In this document: positions 37,798 to 46,218 of the stretch, one piece after another
How the letters are laid out: each line of letters begins with the position of its first letter
Position numbering within the stretch: the stretch's first letter is position 1
Assembly: GCA_027484405.1 (NCBI GenBank)
Contig: JAIXTA010000204.1
Location: 1 to 64,000, forward strand
DNA from: Burkholderiales bacterium
GTDB lineage: Bacteria > Pseudomonadota > Gammaproteobacteria > Burkholderiales > Burkholderiaceae_C
Length of the DNA: 64,000 nucleotides
Direction of reading: 5' to 3'
The notes under the pieces: model-generated
Seen by the model: only the letters and a program-made list of their open reading frames with translations
What the model was told of the DNA's origin: nothing
The model's database searches: none
Made by a program: the position numbers and the translations under genes

Positions 37798-38580
37798 CTA
37801 CACCGGGATCCAGGTGCCCACCGTGTGCTGCGCAAGGACGCCGATGTCCCGGTCCTCAGCCCCAAGGGCAGAGGCCAGCGCAGCACGGGCCAGATCAGGC
37901 CGGTTGTTGGACTGCGACAGGTGCGCCGCATGCACGGCCTTGAGACCGCGCGTGTCTGCATCGGCAAGCAGCGCAGCGGCTTGCGTGTTCGACAAATGTC
38001 CCCAGGCACCAAGGATCCGCTGCTTCAGGCTGGGCGGATAGTCAGACTGGCGCAGCATCGTCTCGTCGTGGTTGCACTCCAGCACGAGCGCGTCGGCACC
38101 CCCGACCATGCGCAGGACACCAGGAGTGATCGAGCCGAGGTCGGTCAGCACCGCCAGACGCCGGCCCCCAGCCGAAAAGCTGTACTGCAGCGGCTCGCGC
38201 GCATCATGCGGCACCGCCCAGGGCATGACCTCGATGTCGCAGATCGGCTGTGCCTCGCCCGCCCGGATGAGGTGCGCCTCGATGCCCTCGCCGTCCCCAC
38301 CTGAGTTCAGGTAGGTCCCGCGGGACATGAACAGCGGGACGGCGCTGCGGCGTGCCACGGTATAGGCGCCGCTGACGTGGTCGCCATGTTCATGCGTGAT
38401 GAAAATGGCGTTCAGATCGGATGGTGCAATCGATACCTCGGCCAGCCGCGCAGTGAGCGCCTTCAAGCCAAAGCCGCAGTCCAGCAGGATGCGTGTGGGT
38501 GCAAGCCCCAGCCCGCCGCTGTACTCGACGAGCAGGGCGTTGCCCTCGCTGCCCGAGCCCAGTGAGCAGAAGCGCAGCAT
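37798..38580 (-). CDS. MBL-fold metallohydrolase (YycJ/WalJ-like)
   Basis: A 260-residue metallo-beta-lactamase-fold hydrolase beginning MLRFCSLGSGSEGN, with the metal motif THEHGDH and later ligands in AVPHDAREP, LTDLGS and LECNHDE. The closest recognised type is the YycJ/WalJ group, putative 5'-3' exonucleases. In this order its gene lies 28 bases after bamC and probably belongs to the dapA-bamC operon. The 45 codons upstream in frame overlap bamC and are not family-like. Confidence 0.87.
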   Translation of the reverse strand: MLRFCSLGSGSEGNALLVEYSGGLGLAPTRILLDCGFGLKALTARLAEVSIAPSDLNAIFITHEHGDHVSGAYTVARRSAVPLFMSRGTYLNSGGDGEGIEAHLIRAGEAQPICDIEVMPWAVPHDAREPLQYSFSAGGRRLAVLTDLGSITPGVLRMVGGADALVLECNHDETMLRQSDYPPSLKQRILGAWGHLSNTQAAALLADADTRGLKAVHAAHLSQSNNRPDLARAALASALGAEDRDIGVLAQHTVGTWIPV

Positions 38581-38608
38581 GGATGACCCGCGCCGCGCAG
38601 CGCCCGCG

Positions 38609-39742
38609 CTAGCGGATGTCCTCGGCCAGGATGGTGAGGATGCGCCGCGCGATTTCCTGCTTGGGTCCTGAGGTCTCGCCGACCGGTGCCACTGTGACCT
38701 GGGTGGTCTGGCCATCGGCCTTCAGGCCCACGCGATACTGCTGCGCTGCCAGCGAGGGATCGGTCTTGCCGAACAGCTTGGCGAAGAAACCTGCACCCTT
38801 GGCTTCGGCCTCGGGGTCGATGTAGCGCACGAAGTACTGACCCTTGGAGCGGTCGCGGTCTTCCACGGTGAAGCCCTTGCGGTCGAGCACCAGCCCGACT
38901 TCGCGCCAGCTGCGATCGAAGTCAAATGCCACCGTCAGCACATCGCCGTTCAGGCGGGCCGCCACCGCAGGCGCTGCGACTGCAGGCGACTTGGCCGCTG
39001 CGACCGTGGCACTGGCCCCAGCCTCGTCGGCACCAAGACGCAGCAGAATGCGGCGCAGGAACTCGATCTCGAGCTCGGGATCATTCGGACGCGGTGCCCA
39101 GCTGTAGTTGGTCTGGTCGCGGCCAACCTGGTTCTCCTGCAGGCCACGGTGCGACACATAGATTTCGCTGCCGCCGTCGGCACGACGCTCGACGCGCACG
39201 CGGTACTTGTCCCGCGTGCCGGAGTCGTACAGGCCGTCGAACACTCGGCCGATGACATTGCGGATCGGATCCTTGGGCACGTTTGCGCGGTTTTCGGCCC
39301 AGTCGGTCTCCAGCACACCGGTGCCCGGCGAATCAGTCGTCAGGCGGAATCCGGCGCTGGTCCAGAACTCGCGAAGGATCGGGTAGACGCGCTCTGCAGG
39401 CATGCTGACCGTCAGCCAACGCAGGTCGCCGGCGCGCTCGATGCGTGCCGTCTTGAACTCGGGCAGGACACCGGATTCACCCACCGAGGTCGTCGGCCGT
39501 GCACCGATGCCTGCCCCCAGCTGGCTGGGCGGCAATGCCGAGGCACTGACTGCCGCGCCGCGCGGCACCGTGAAGCGCTCGTCACGCTGCAGGGCGGTCA
39601 GATCCGGAGGAACCTCGAGCCCGCCAGTGCGCTTGACGTTGGTCTTGTAGTCCAGCTTCTCACCGCTGTCGGAAAAGGTGCTGCAGCCGGCCAGGCTCAG
39701 CAGGGCCAGGCTCAGCGCGGCGATCTTGATCGTGGGTTTCAT
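38609..39742 (-). CDS. bamC: Outer membrane protein assembly factor BamC
   Basis: Lipoprotein of the BAM complex, which inserts beta-barrels into the outer membrane. The 377-residue protein has a lipobox LAGC with Cys20, then the extended N-terminal 'lasso' including DYKTNVKRTGGLEVPPDLT that wraps BamD. Two helix-grip domains follow (about residues 105-220 and 265-375). The gene order dapA-bamC is conserved in many proteobacteria. Confidence 0.9.
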   Translation of the reverse strand: MKPTIKIAALSLALLSLAGCSTFSDSGEKLDYKTNVKRTGGLEVPPDLTALQRDERFTVPRGAAVSASALPPSQLGAGIGARPTTSVGESGVLPEFKTARIERAGDLRWLTVSMPAERVYPILREFWTSAGFRLTTDSPGTGVLETDWAENRANVPKDPIRNVIGRVFDGLYDSGTRDKYRVRVERRADGGSEIYVSHRGLQENQVGRDQTNYSWAPRPNDPELEIEFLRRILLRLGADEAGASATVAAAKSPAVAAPAVAARLNGDVLTVAFDFDRSWREVGLVLDRKGFTVEDRDRSKGQYFVRYIDPEAEAKGAGFFAKLFGKTDPSLAAQQYRVGLKADGQTTQVTVAPVGETSGPKQEIARRILTILAEDIR

Positions 39743-39802
39743 CGGGTTCCAGTCGGGGGTGTTGCTTCACAGCCACCCCAGCGGGGCAGCCAGTACCTTC
39801 AA

Positions 39803-40678
39803 TCAGAGCACGCCTGCATCCTGCAGGGCCTGCAGGACCACGGGCTCGGTGGACTTGGACAAGGGCACCAGGGGCAGCCGGATACCCGGGCCGATCTTGC
39901 CCATGCGCGCCAGCGCCCACTTCGGCGCCATCGGGTTGGGTTCGGTGAACAGCTTGGTGTGCAGCGGCATCAGGCGCTTGTTCAGCGCACGTGCGTCGTC
40001 GAGCTTCCCGGCCCGCGCCGCGGCAATCATCGCCGCCATGGCGCGCGGCGCGACGTTGGCCGTCACGCTGATCACCCCGTGGCCACCCAGCAGCACGTAG
40101 CCCAGGGCGGTGTCGTCATTGCCCGAGAGCAGCGAGAAGTTGTCGGGCAGGCGCATGGTCAGTTCGACATGCTTGACCAGATCCCCCGTGGCGTCCTTGA
40201 TGCCGACGATGCCCGGCAGCTTTGACAGGCGCACAGTGGTGTCGACCGCAAGACTCACCACGCTGCGGCCCGGGACGTCATACAGCAGGATCGGCAGGTC
40301 CACCTTTTCGGCAATCGCCTTGAAGTGCTGGTACAGCCCCTCCTGCGTGTTTTTTTTTGAGTAGGGCACCACCGAGAGCGAGGCGTCCGCGCCAACGCGC
40401 TTGGCATAAGCCGTCAGCTCGATGGCCTCGCGGGTCGAATTGCCACCCGAGCCGGCGATCACCGGGATGCGCTTGCCCGCCGCCTCGACGGCAAACTTGA
40501 TCAGCTCGCAGTGCTCCTCGACAGACACCGTCGGCGATTCGCCGGTGGTGCCGACCGCGACGATGGCGCTGGTGCCTTCGGCGACATGCCAGTCGATCAG
40601 AGTGCGATAGCTGTCCCAGTCGATCGACCCGTCTTCGAACATCGGGGTCACGATGGCAACGATGGAGCCTGTGAACAT
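39803..40678 (-). CDS. dapA: 4-hydroxy-tetrahydrodipicolinate synthase
   Basis: Condenses pyruvate with aspartate semialdehyde in the lysine/diaminopimelate pathway. The 291-residue (beta/alpha)8 protein has Thr44/Thr45 in VGTTGES, the Schiff-base lysine in VGIKDATGD, and the pyruvate-site tyrosine in LLYDVPGR. Odd point: the usual PYYNxP motif reads PYSKKN, so the residue matching catalytic Tyr107 of E. coli is Ser107, and it is encoded beside an A9 run (40350-40358). Numbering agrees with E. coli up to that position. It is followed by bamC. Confidence 0.92.
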   Translation of the reverse strand: MFTGSIVAIVTPMFEDGSIDWDSYRTLIDWHVAEGTSAIVAVGTTGESPTVSVEEHCELIKFAVEAAGKRIPVIAGSGGNSTREAIELTAYAKRVGADASLSVVPYSKKNTQEGLYQHFKAIAEKVDLPILLYDVPGRSVVSLAVDTTVRLSKLPGIVGIKDATGDLVKHVELTMRLPDNFSLLSGNDDTALGYVLLGGHGVISVTANVAPRAMAAMIAAARAGKLDDARALNKRLMPLHTKLFTEPNPMAPKWALARMGKIGPGIRLPLVPLSKSTEPVVLQALQDAGVL

Positions 40679-40736
40679 GCGCGGAGTGCTTGCGTGAGTG
40701 GGTGCAAGCCGCAGCCTGCCGCCCGTTCGGACAATC

Positions 40737-41369
40737 TCAGGAGTTTAAGCGAAGCGTCCACAGCGCCCGCACGGCGGCATCAGGCACGGCAGATGCCGCC
40801 AGATCGTCGACAGGGTCCGGGGTGCTGCGCTCGCCGGGCAGGACAGCAACGATTCTTTGCACGACCCGGGGCTGCGGCTGGGCGTCGAGGCCCTGTTCGA
40901 AGGCCACGACGGTCCATGCCGGCGGCATGCGCGCCAGCAGCTCACCCGGCTCGAGCAGAAACGCCGGATTGCTGGGCTTGCCGTAGCGCGCATTGCCGCG
41001 AGCAAAGGTTTCCATGATGAACACACCACCCGGCGCGAGCAGGTCCAGCCAGTCGGCAAAGCGCTCACGCCAGAGGTAGTTCGTGACGATGAGCGCATCT
41101 GCACAGCTTGGCATCAAGGGCCAGCCCTGACCTTCCAGATCGGCCTGAATCGGAGTGACTGCCTGTGCCGTACCGGCCGTTTCGGCAGCCTGCAGCAGCA
41201 TGGCCAAGGCCACCGGGTCTCGGTCGACGGCCAGCACCCGGTGACCTGCCGAGGCCGCCAGCAGGCTATGGCGCCCTGCCCCGCAGGCCAGGTCCACCAC
41301 CCGCGCACCCGCTGGCAGCAGGTGCAACCAGCGCTGGACCCAACCAGAAGGCGCCTGCGACCCGTGCAC
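40737..41369 (-). CDS. SAM-dependent class I methyltransferase
   Basis: A 210-residue methyltransferase with GTG start at 41369, 10 bases after the trpS stop and preceded by TGAGGG. Motif I is VVDLACGAGRHSLLAA, motif II VLAVDRD, and motif IV ALIVTNYLWRE. The HSxLLA pattern after motif I is seen in the family annotated as tellurite-resistance/TehB-like methyltransferases, but the substrate cannot be named. It lies between trpS and dapA on the same strand. Confidence 0.83.
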   Translation of the reverse strand: MHGSQAPSGWVQRWLHLLPAGARVVDLACGAGRHSLLAASAGHRVLAVDRDPVALAMLLQAAETAGTAQAVTPIQADLEGQGWPLMPSCADALIVTNYLWRERFADWLDLLAPGGVFIMETFARGNARYGKPSNPAFLLEPGELLARMPPAWTVVAFEQGLDAQPQPRVVQRIVAVLPGERSTPDPVDDLAASAVPDAAVRALWTLRLNS

Positions 41370-41379
41370 AGCGTGGCCC

Positions 41380-42579
41380 TCAGGCCGTGGCAATACCCAT
41401 GACCTCGCGCACTTCGCGCATGGTCTCGGCGGCCACTTTGCGGGCTCGGGCGCTGCCGGCCTCGGCGATCTCGCGCACCCGCTGCGGCTTGGCGACGTAC
41501 TCCATCGCACGCTCGTGCATCGGCGTGATCTCGCGCACGATGCCGTCGATCACCGGCTGCTTGCACTCCAGACAGCCAATGCCCGCCGTGGTGCAGCCCT
41601 TGACGACCCACTCACGCGTGGGTGCGTCGGAGTAGATCTTCTGGAACTGCCAGACCGGGCAATTTTCCGGGTTGCCGGCGTCGGTGCGGCGCACGCGGGC
41701 CGGGTCGGTGGGCATCTTCCGGACCTTGGCGGCCACATCGGCAGGCTGCTCGCGCAGCATGATGGTGTTGCCGTAGCTCTTGCTCATCTTGCCGCCGTCC
41801 AGACCGGGCAGCTTGGGCGTTTCGGTCAGCACCGTGGCCGGTTCGGTGAGGATGCTGCGCCCGGTGCCGTCCAGATGGCCCTGCAGGCGCTCGCGGTCCT
41901 GCGCCCCCAGGCTGCCTGCGGCGGCGATCAGCGCCAGTGCGGCCTCGCGCGCCTCACTGCTGCCGGTCGTCTGAAACTGGCTGCGCAGCTCCACATAGCG
42001 CTTGCCATCCTTGCCCGACAGCTTCTTGATGGCAGCGGCGACCTTCTCCTCGAAGCCCGGCTCGCGACCATAGAAGTAGTTAAAGCGCCGGGCGATCTCG
42101 CGCATCATTTCAATGTGCGGCGCCTGATCCTCGCCCACCGGCACCTGCGTGGCGCGGTAGATGAGCACATCGGCCGCCTGCAGCAGCGGATAGCCAAGGA
42201 ACCCGTAGGTGGTCAGGTCCTTGTCCTTGAGCTTCTCGATCTGGTCCTTGTAGGTCGGCACGCGCTCCAGCCAGGCCAGGGGCGTGACCATGGAAAGCAG
42301 CAGATGCAGCTCGGCGTGCTCGGGCACGCGGCTCTGGATGAAGATGCTGGCCTTCTCCGGGTCCACGCCGGCGGCGAGCCAGTCGATGATCATGTCCCAG
42401 GTGTTTTCGGCCAGCTGCTGCGGGTTGTCGTAGTGCGTGGTCAGGGCATGCCAGTCAGCGACGAAGAACAGGCAGTCCAGCTCGTGCTGCATGCGCACCC
42501 AGTTCTTGATGGCCCCGTGGTAGTGACCCAGATGCAGCTGCCCGGTGGGGCGCATGCCGGAAACGACGCGTTCCTTCAT
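41380..42579 (-). CDS. trpS: Tryptophanyl-tRNA synthetase
   Basis: Charges tRNA-Trp. The 399-residue class I synthetase has the HIGH-type HLGH at 16-19 and KMSKS in GGKMSKSYGN. It is longer than E. coli TrpS (334) through an insertion of about 65 residues before KMSKS (AAAIKKLSGKDGKRYVELRSQ region); longer TrpS forms of this kind occur in betaproteobacteria. It lies 48 bases downstream of the M50-like gene. Confidence 0.96.
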   Translation of the reverse strand: MKERVVSGMRPTGQLHLGHYHGAIKNWVRMQHELDCLFFVADWHALTTHYDNPQQLAENTWDMIIDWLAAGVDPEKASIFIQSRVPEHAELHLLLSMVTPLAWLERVPTYKDQIEKLKDKDLTTYGFLGYPLLQAADVLIYRATQVPVGEDQAPHIEMMREIARRFNYFYGREPGFEEKVAAAIKKLSGKDGKRYVELRSQFQTTGSSEAREAALALIAAAGSLGAQDRERLQGHLDGTGRSILTEPATVLTETPKLPGLDGGKMSKSYGNTIMLREQPADVAAKVRKMPTDPARVRRTDAGNPENCPVWQFQKIYSDAPTREWVVKGCTTAGIGCLECKQPVIDGIVREITPMHERAMEYVAKPQRVREIAEAGSARARKVAAETMREVREVMGIATA

Positions 42580-42627
42580 GGTTGTTCGATTTCTGTAGTG
42601 ATGTTCAGAGCACAGCAGCGGACTGGC

Positions 42628-43281
42628 TCAAGGGGTGTAGATTGGGAAGACGAAAAGCGCGCCCAGCTGGAAGAAAAAGCGCACCAAAGGCGACAGCACG
42701 CCGACGATCAGCAGGCCCATCAGGATGAAGGGCGACCACTGCAGCAGGGGCAGCAGGGGCTGGACCATCTTGTACGGGAGCACACGCATCAGCGCGTTGC
42801 CCAATGGCAGCGGCGGAAAAGGCAGCAGGCACACCGCAAAGAAGCTCAGGCTCACCAGCACGCCGGCGTTGATCACCCGATATACGAAAGGCTCGTCCAG
42901 GTCCAGGGCCCGGCAAAGCGCGCCCAGCACGGCCCAGAGCATCGCCAGCACGAAGGGACCGAGAATCACCGCGCTCTCGACGATCAGGATGTCGCGGCGG
43001 AAGTGGCGAAAGCCCCGCGGGTTGATATTGAGCGGCTTGGCCCAGCCGAGAATGAAGCCGAAACCCTTCAAGCCGCCCAGCAGCAGCAGGAACACGGCCG
43101 GCAGCACATAGGTGCCGATCGTGTCGGCGTGCTTGAAGGGATCCCAGCTCAGGCGGCCTTCGGCCCGGGCGGAATGGTCGCCCAACCGGTCTGCAAGGTG
43201 CGCCTGAAGCGCGGTGGGCAGGGTCAGCGCCAGCAACACCGGAATGGCGTGGGTGACCAGAACAAGGATGGCGTCGACCAT
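42628..43281 (-). CDS. M50 (site-2 protease)-like membrane protein without HExxH
   Basis: A 217-residue inner-membrane protein with about six hydrophobic segments that aligns with bacterial site-2 protease homologues normally encoded beside trpS. The backbone of the family is visible: AIPVLLALTL, then AHLADRLGD, GRLSWDPFKHADTIGT, FGFILGWAKPLNIN and LLPFPPL. The zinc-binding HEAAH, expected right after LALTL, is PTALQ (residues 22-26; bases 43204-43218). The third ligand, Asp of LDGG, is Pro159 in LPLGN. It should have no protease activity of the known type. The reading frame is intact. Confidence 0.8.
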   Translation of the reverse strand: MVDAILVLVTHAIPVLLALTLPTALQAHLADRLGDHSARAEGRLSWDPFKHADTIGTYVLPAVFLLLLGGLKGFGFILGWAKPLNINPRGFRHFRRDILIVESAVILGPFVLAMLWAVLGALCRALDLDEPFVYRVINAGVLVSLSFFAVCLLPFPPLPLGNALMRVLPYKMVQPLLPLLQWSPFILMGLLIVGVLSPLVRFFFQLGALFVFPIYTP

Positions 43282-43350
43282 GGGCGCTTTCTTGGAAGGA
43301 GGCAGCGATTGTAGAAAGCGCGCACCCCCGGGGCGGCGCGCAGGCTTCGC

Positions 43351-43968
43351 TCAGAACACCCCGTCGACCGAACCGCGGCCCTGGCGGATGAGTTCCGGCG
43401 ACCGGCCCGAGAGATCGATCACGGTGGTCGGCTCGCGCGGACAGGCGCCGGCATCCACGAAGGCGTCGATCACGCCCTTGAAGCGGGACTCGATGTCGTC
43501 CGGATCGTTCAGCGGATCAGCCTCGCCGGCCGGAATCAGGGTGGTGGACAGCAAGGGGGCGTCGAACTCGGCCAGCAGGGTGCTGGTGACCGGATGCTCC
43601 GGCACGCGGATGCCGATGGTCTTGCGGCTGGGATGGCTGACGCGCCGCGGCACTTCCTTGGTGGCTTCGAGAATGAAGGTGTAGGGGCCCGGCGTGAGCT
43701 GCTTGAGCAGGCGGTACTGGGCGTTGTCGACCTTGGAGAACTGCGCGATCTCGTGCAGATCGGCGCAGAGCACCGTGAGATGGTGCCGTTCATCCACACC
43801 GCGGATCTTGCGCAGCCGGTCTGCGGCCACCTTGTCGTCCAGGTGGCACACCAGCGCGTAAGAGGAATCCGTGGGAATGGCGACCACCCCACCTTGCATG
43901 AGCATGCCGGCGACCTGTTTCAGGAGACGGCGCTCGGGATTGTCGGGGTGGACGGTGATTCGCAGCAT
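43351..43968 (-). CDS. yciO: YciO-type Sua5/YrdC family protein
   Basis: A 205-residue protein of the YrdC fold, which binds nucleic acid and, in TsaC/Sua5, makes threonylcarbamoyl-AMP. The start MLRITVHPDNPERR and the core GGVVAIPTDSSYAL, IRGVDERHHLTVLCADL and IGIRVPEHP are typical of YciO rather than TsaC. It lies between the PHP phosphatase and the M50-like gene, as in many Burkholderiales. Confidence 0.9.
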   Translation of the reverse strand: MLRITVHPDNPERRLLKQVAGMLMQGGVVAIPTDSSYALVCHLDDKVAADRLRKIRGVDERHHLTVLCADLHEIAQFSKVDNAQYRLLKQLTPGPYTFILEATKEVPRRVSHPSRKTIGIRVPEHPVTSTLLAEFDAPLLSTTLIPAGEADPLNDPDDIESRFKGVIDAFVDAGACPREPTTVIDLSGRSPELIRQGRGSVDGVF

Positions 43969-44034
43969 GGCCTGATTCTATGGGGCAGCCGTGACCGTGC
44001 GGCGCCCCGGCGCTCGCGACGCCCGGAAAAGGAA

Positions 44035-44088
44035 GGCTTATCGCTTGTCTGGTGCGGCTTTTCAGCCATTTTGGCTTGAAGAACCGCA
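44035..44088 (+). repeat. Dispersed 54-bp palindromic repeat, copy B
   Basis: Five mismatches to copy A (22768-22821) over 54 bases. It starts GGCTTATCGCTTGTCTGGTG and ends GAAGAACCGCA. It lies in the 327-base gap between the PHP-phosphatase gene and yciO; the same gap holds the inverted repeat at 44142-44264. Confidence 0.8.
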
Positions 44089-44141
44089 CCAGGAGCGCGA
44101 GAAGCCTTTTGCGCTCGGGGAACTTGTTGAGCCACAGAGGG

Positions 44142-44264
44142 CCACAGATGGACACAGATGAACGCGTGAATTTGGGCCCCAAGCGCACAGCCCACGCTGT
44201 CGGCTTGCCGAGCTGGGGTACGACCTGAGGGTTTTCGTCTGTGTTCATCTGTGTCGATCTGCGG
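44142..44264. repeat. 22-bp inverted-repeat pair enclosing about 79 bases
   Basis: Left arm 44142-44163 (starts CCACAGATGGACACAGATG) and right arm 44243-44264 (starts GTTCATCTGTGTCGATC) are reverse complements with two mismatches. The spacer contains no ORF. A further ACGCGT and GGCCCC/GGGGCC pair just inside and outside the arms repeats the symmetry. It could be a small non-autonomous element. Confidence 0.65.
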
Positions 44265-44295
44265 CCCCAAACGCGTGCTCTGCAGACCGCAATTC

Positions 44296-45174
44296 CTACC
44301 AGTCGTGCCAGATCGGCACCACGGAGTCCGGCAGCAGCGGCAGTTCGCCCAGGTTCACGCGGCTTTCGTCGGGGCTGTGGAAGTCGCTGCCGCGGCTGGC
44401 CAAGAGGCCGTACTCGCGGGCGACGAGCGCATAGGTGCGGTACTGGTCCTTGGTGTGGCTGGCCGTGACCACCTCCACGCCGGTGCCGCCGAGGTCCTTG
44501 AACTGCGAGAACAGCGCCCAGCGCTCGGTGTCCGTCATGCGGTAGCGGCCGGGGTGCGCGATCACGGCCTGGCCGCCCGCCGCGCGGATCCAGCCCACCG
44601 CCTCGGGCAGCGTGGCCCAGCGATGCTCCACGTAGCCCGGCTTGCCTTCGGTCAGGTAGCGCATGAACACGCCGCCCGGGTCGTCTGCCGCACCGCGCTC
44701 GATCAGGAATCGGGCAAAGTGCGTGCGGCTGATGAGCTGCGGGTTTTCGGCGTACTTGCTGGCGCCGGCCATGATGGCATCCGCATCCAGGCCATCCAGT
44801 GCCTTGAGGCCCGCCGCAGCGAGGCCAGCGGCCATACCCTGCGCCCTGCCCTCCCGGCCGGCGCGGATGCCGGCCAGCCCCATGCGCAGCGCGGTGTTGT
44901 GCTCATCCACATGCAGGCCGACGATGTGCACGGTCTTGCCGGCAAAGGTGACCGAGATCTCCACGCCGGGCACAAAGCGGATGCCGGCGGCCTGCGCCAC
45001 GGCGCGTGCCGCGGCCAGACCGCCGAGCTCGTCATGGTCGGTCAGCGCGAGCATCTGTACCCCGGCGTCCACCGCGCGCTGCGCCACCACCGCGGGCGGC
45101 AGCACGCCGTCGCTCACGTGGCTGTGGCAGTGCAGGTCGGCGTTCAGGCGCCAGGGATCGCCCGCGACGCTCAC
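44296..45174 (-). CDS. PHP-domain phosphatase/nuclease (TrpH/YciV, RNase AM type)
   Basis: A 292-residue PHP-fold metal enzyme. Metal motifs are DLHCHSHVSDG at about 13-23, LTDHDE, PGVEISV, and AHPGRY and SDFHSP later. E. coli YciV (RNase AM) is a 5'-3' exoribonuclease that matures rRNA 5' ends, and homologues also cleave 3',5'-nucleoside bisphosphates. Its start overlaps the stop of the alpha/beta hydrolase gene by four bases. Confidence 0.88.
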   Translation of the reverse strand: MSVAGDPWRLNADLHCHSHVSDGVLPPAVVAQRAVDAGVQMLALTDHDELGGLAAARAVAQAAGIRFVPGVEISVTFAGKTVHIVGLHVDEHNTALRMGLAGIRAGREGRAQGMAAGLAAAGLKALDGLDADAIMAGASKYAENPQLISRTHFARFLIERGAADDPGGVFMRYLTEGKPGYVEHRWATLPEAVGWIRAAGGQAVIAHPGRYRMTDTERWALFSQFKDLGGTGVEVVTASHTKDQYRTYALVAREYGLLASRGSDFHSPDESRVNLGELPLLPDSVVPIWHDW

Positions 45175-46049
45175 TGCAGGAACTCCGCGATCAGTGCGGC
45201 CAGCTGCTCGGGCTGGTCGTGGTGCAGCATGTGGCCCGCCTCGTCGATCTTGCGGTAAGTGAGCTGCCGGATGTGGGTCAGGCGCTCATCGAAGTCGGGC
45301 AGACCGCCCAGGAACTGCCGCGCGTCGGTCTGTGCGCCTTCCACGAACAGCACGGGCGCGGTGATCGCGCGCCATGACGCGAGCACCTCGTCAAGGCGGT
45401 AGAGGTATGGGCTGGTACGCTTGTGCGCCGCATCGCCGCGGATGCGCCACTGCCCCGGTTCGGCCTCCCAGGCCCAGTGTCCGGCAAGAAACTCGGCGCG
45501 ATCGGCGGGCAGCCTCGGGTTGGTCTTGATCAGGCGCGCGGCGACCTCGGCCTGGCTGGCATAGGGTCGCAGGGTCATGTCGTCGCGCAGCTCGTCGAGC
45601 CACTTGGCCATGCGGGCCGGTGCGCGCGCCGGGTCGGACTTGGACAGGCCGAAGCCTTCCAGGTTGATGATGTGGCTGCAGCGCTGCGGACGCGCCCCAC
45701 CGTAGAGCATGACCACGTTGCCCCCCATGCTGTGCCCGAGGATGGGCACGGCCTGCTCGCCCACCAGGGCATCCACGAGAAAGTCGAGGTCGGCGACGTA
45801 GTCCGGAAACCAGTAGCTGTCGGTGCCCGGCGCCTGCGTCAGACCGTAGCCCCGCCAATCGGGCGCGATCACGCGGAACCGGTGCGCCAGATGATCTGCC
45901 ACGAACTGGAAGCTGGCGCCCACATCCATCCAGCCGTGCAGCATGAGCAGGGGCGGCGCCTCCCGCTCGCCCCACTCCCGCACGTGGTAGGCCAGACCGC
46001 GCAGCTCGATGAACTGGCTGCGGTGCTCAAATTTCGGCTTGTAAATCAA
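45171..46049 (-). CDS. Alpha/beta-fold hydrolase
   Basis: A 292-residue cytoplasmic hydrolase. The oxyanion-hole motif is LHGWMD, the nucleophile elbow GHSMGG with Ser107, and the catalytic histidine lies in DEAGHMLHHDQPE. The acid is probably the Asp after VLFVEGAQTD. The substrate is unknown. It is coupled to the PHP gene (ATGA-type overlap) and divergent from the acyl-CoA synthetase gene. Confidence 0.88.
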   Translation of the reverse strand: MIYKPKFEHRSQFIELRGLAYHVREWGEREAPPLLMLHGWMDVGASFQFVADHLAHRFRVIAPDWRGYGLTQAPGTDSYWFPDYVADLDFLVDALVGEQAVPILGHSMGGNVVMLYGGARPQRCSHIINLEGFGLSKSDPARAPARMAKWLDELRDDMTLRPYASQAEVAARLIKTNPRLPADRAEFLAGHWAWEAEPGQWRIRGDAAHKRTSPYLYRLDEVLASWRAITAPVLFVEGAQTDARQFLGGLPDFDERLTHIRQLTYRKIDEAGHMLHHDQPEQLAALIAEFLQ

Positions 46050-46218
46050 TTGTTTACAGCTTTCCTGTGGGGTTTGCGCACTGCAATATTGCGGCTCGCC
46101 GGGCAGTCGGAGGAATATTACGGGCTTGGCTCAAGCGAGCCGGACCTTGCAGCCTGCCGCGCCGGTCGGGCCAGTGGCCCGCACTCGTTCGCTGAGCCAG
46201 GCCCCACCAGGAGACTTC

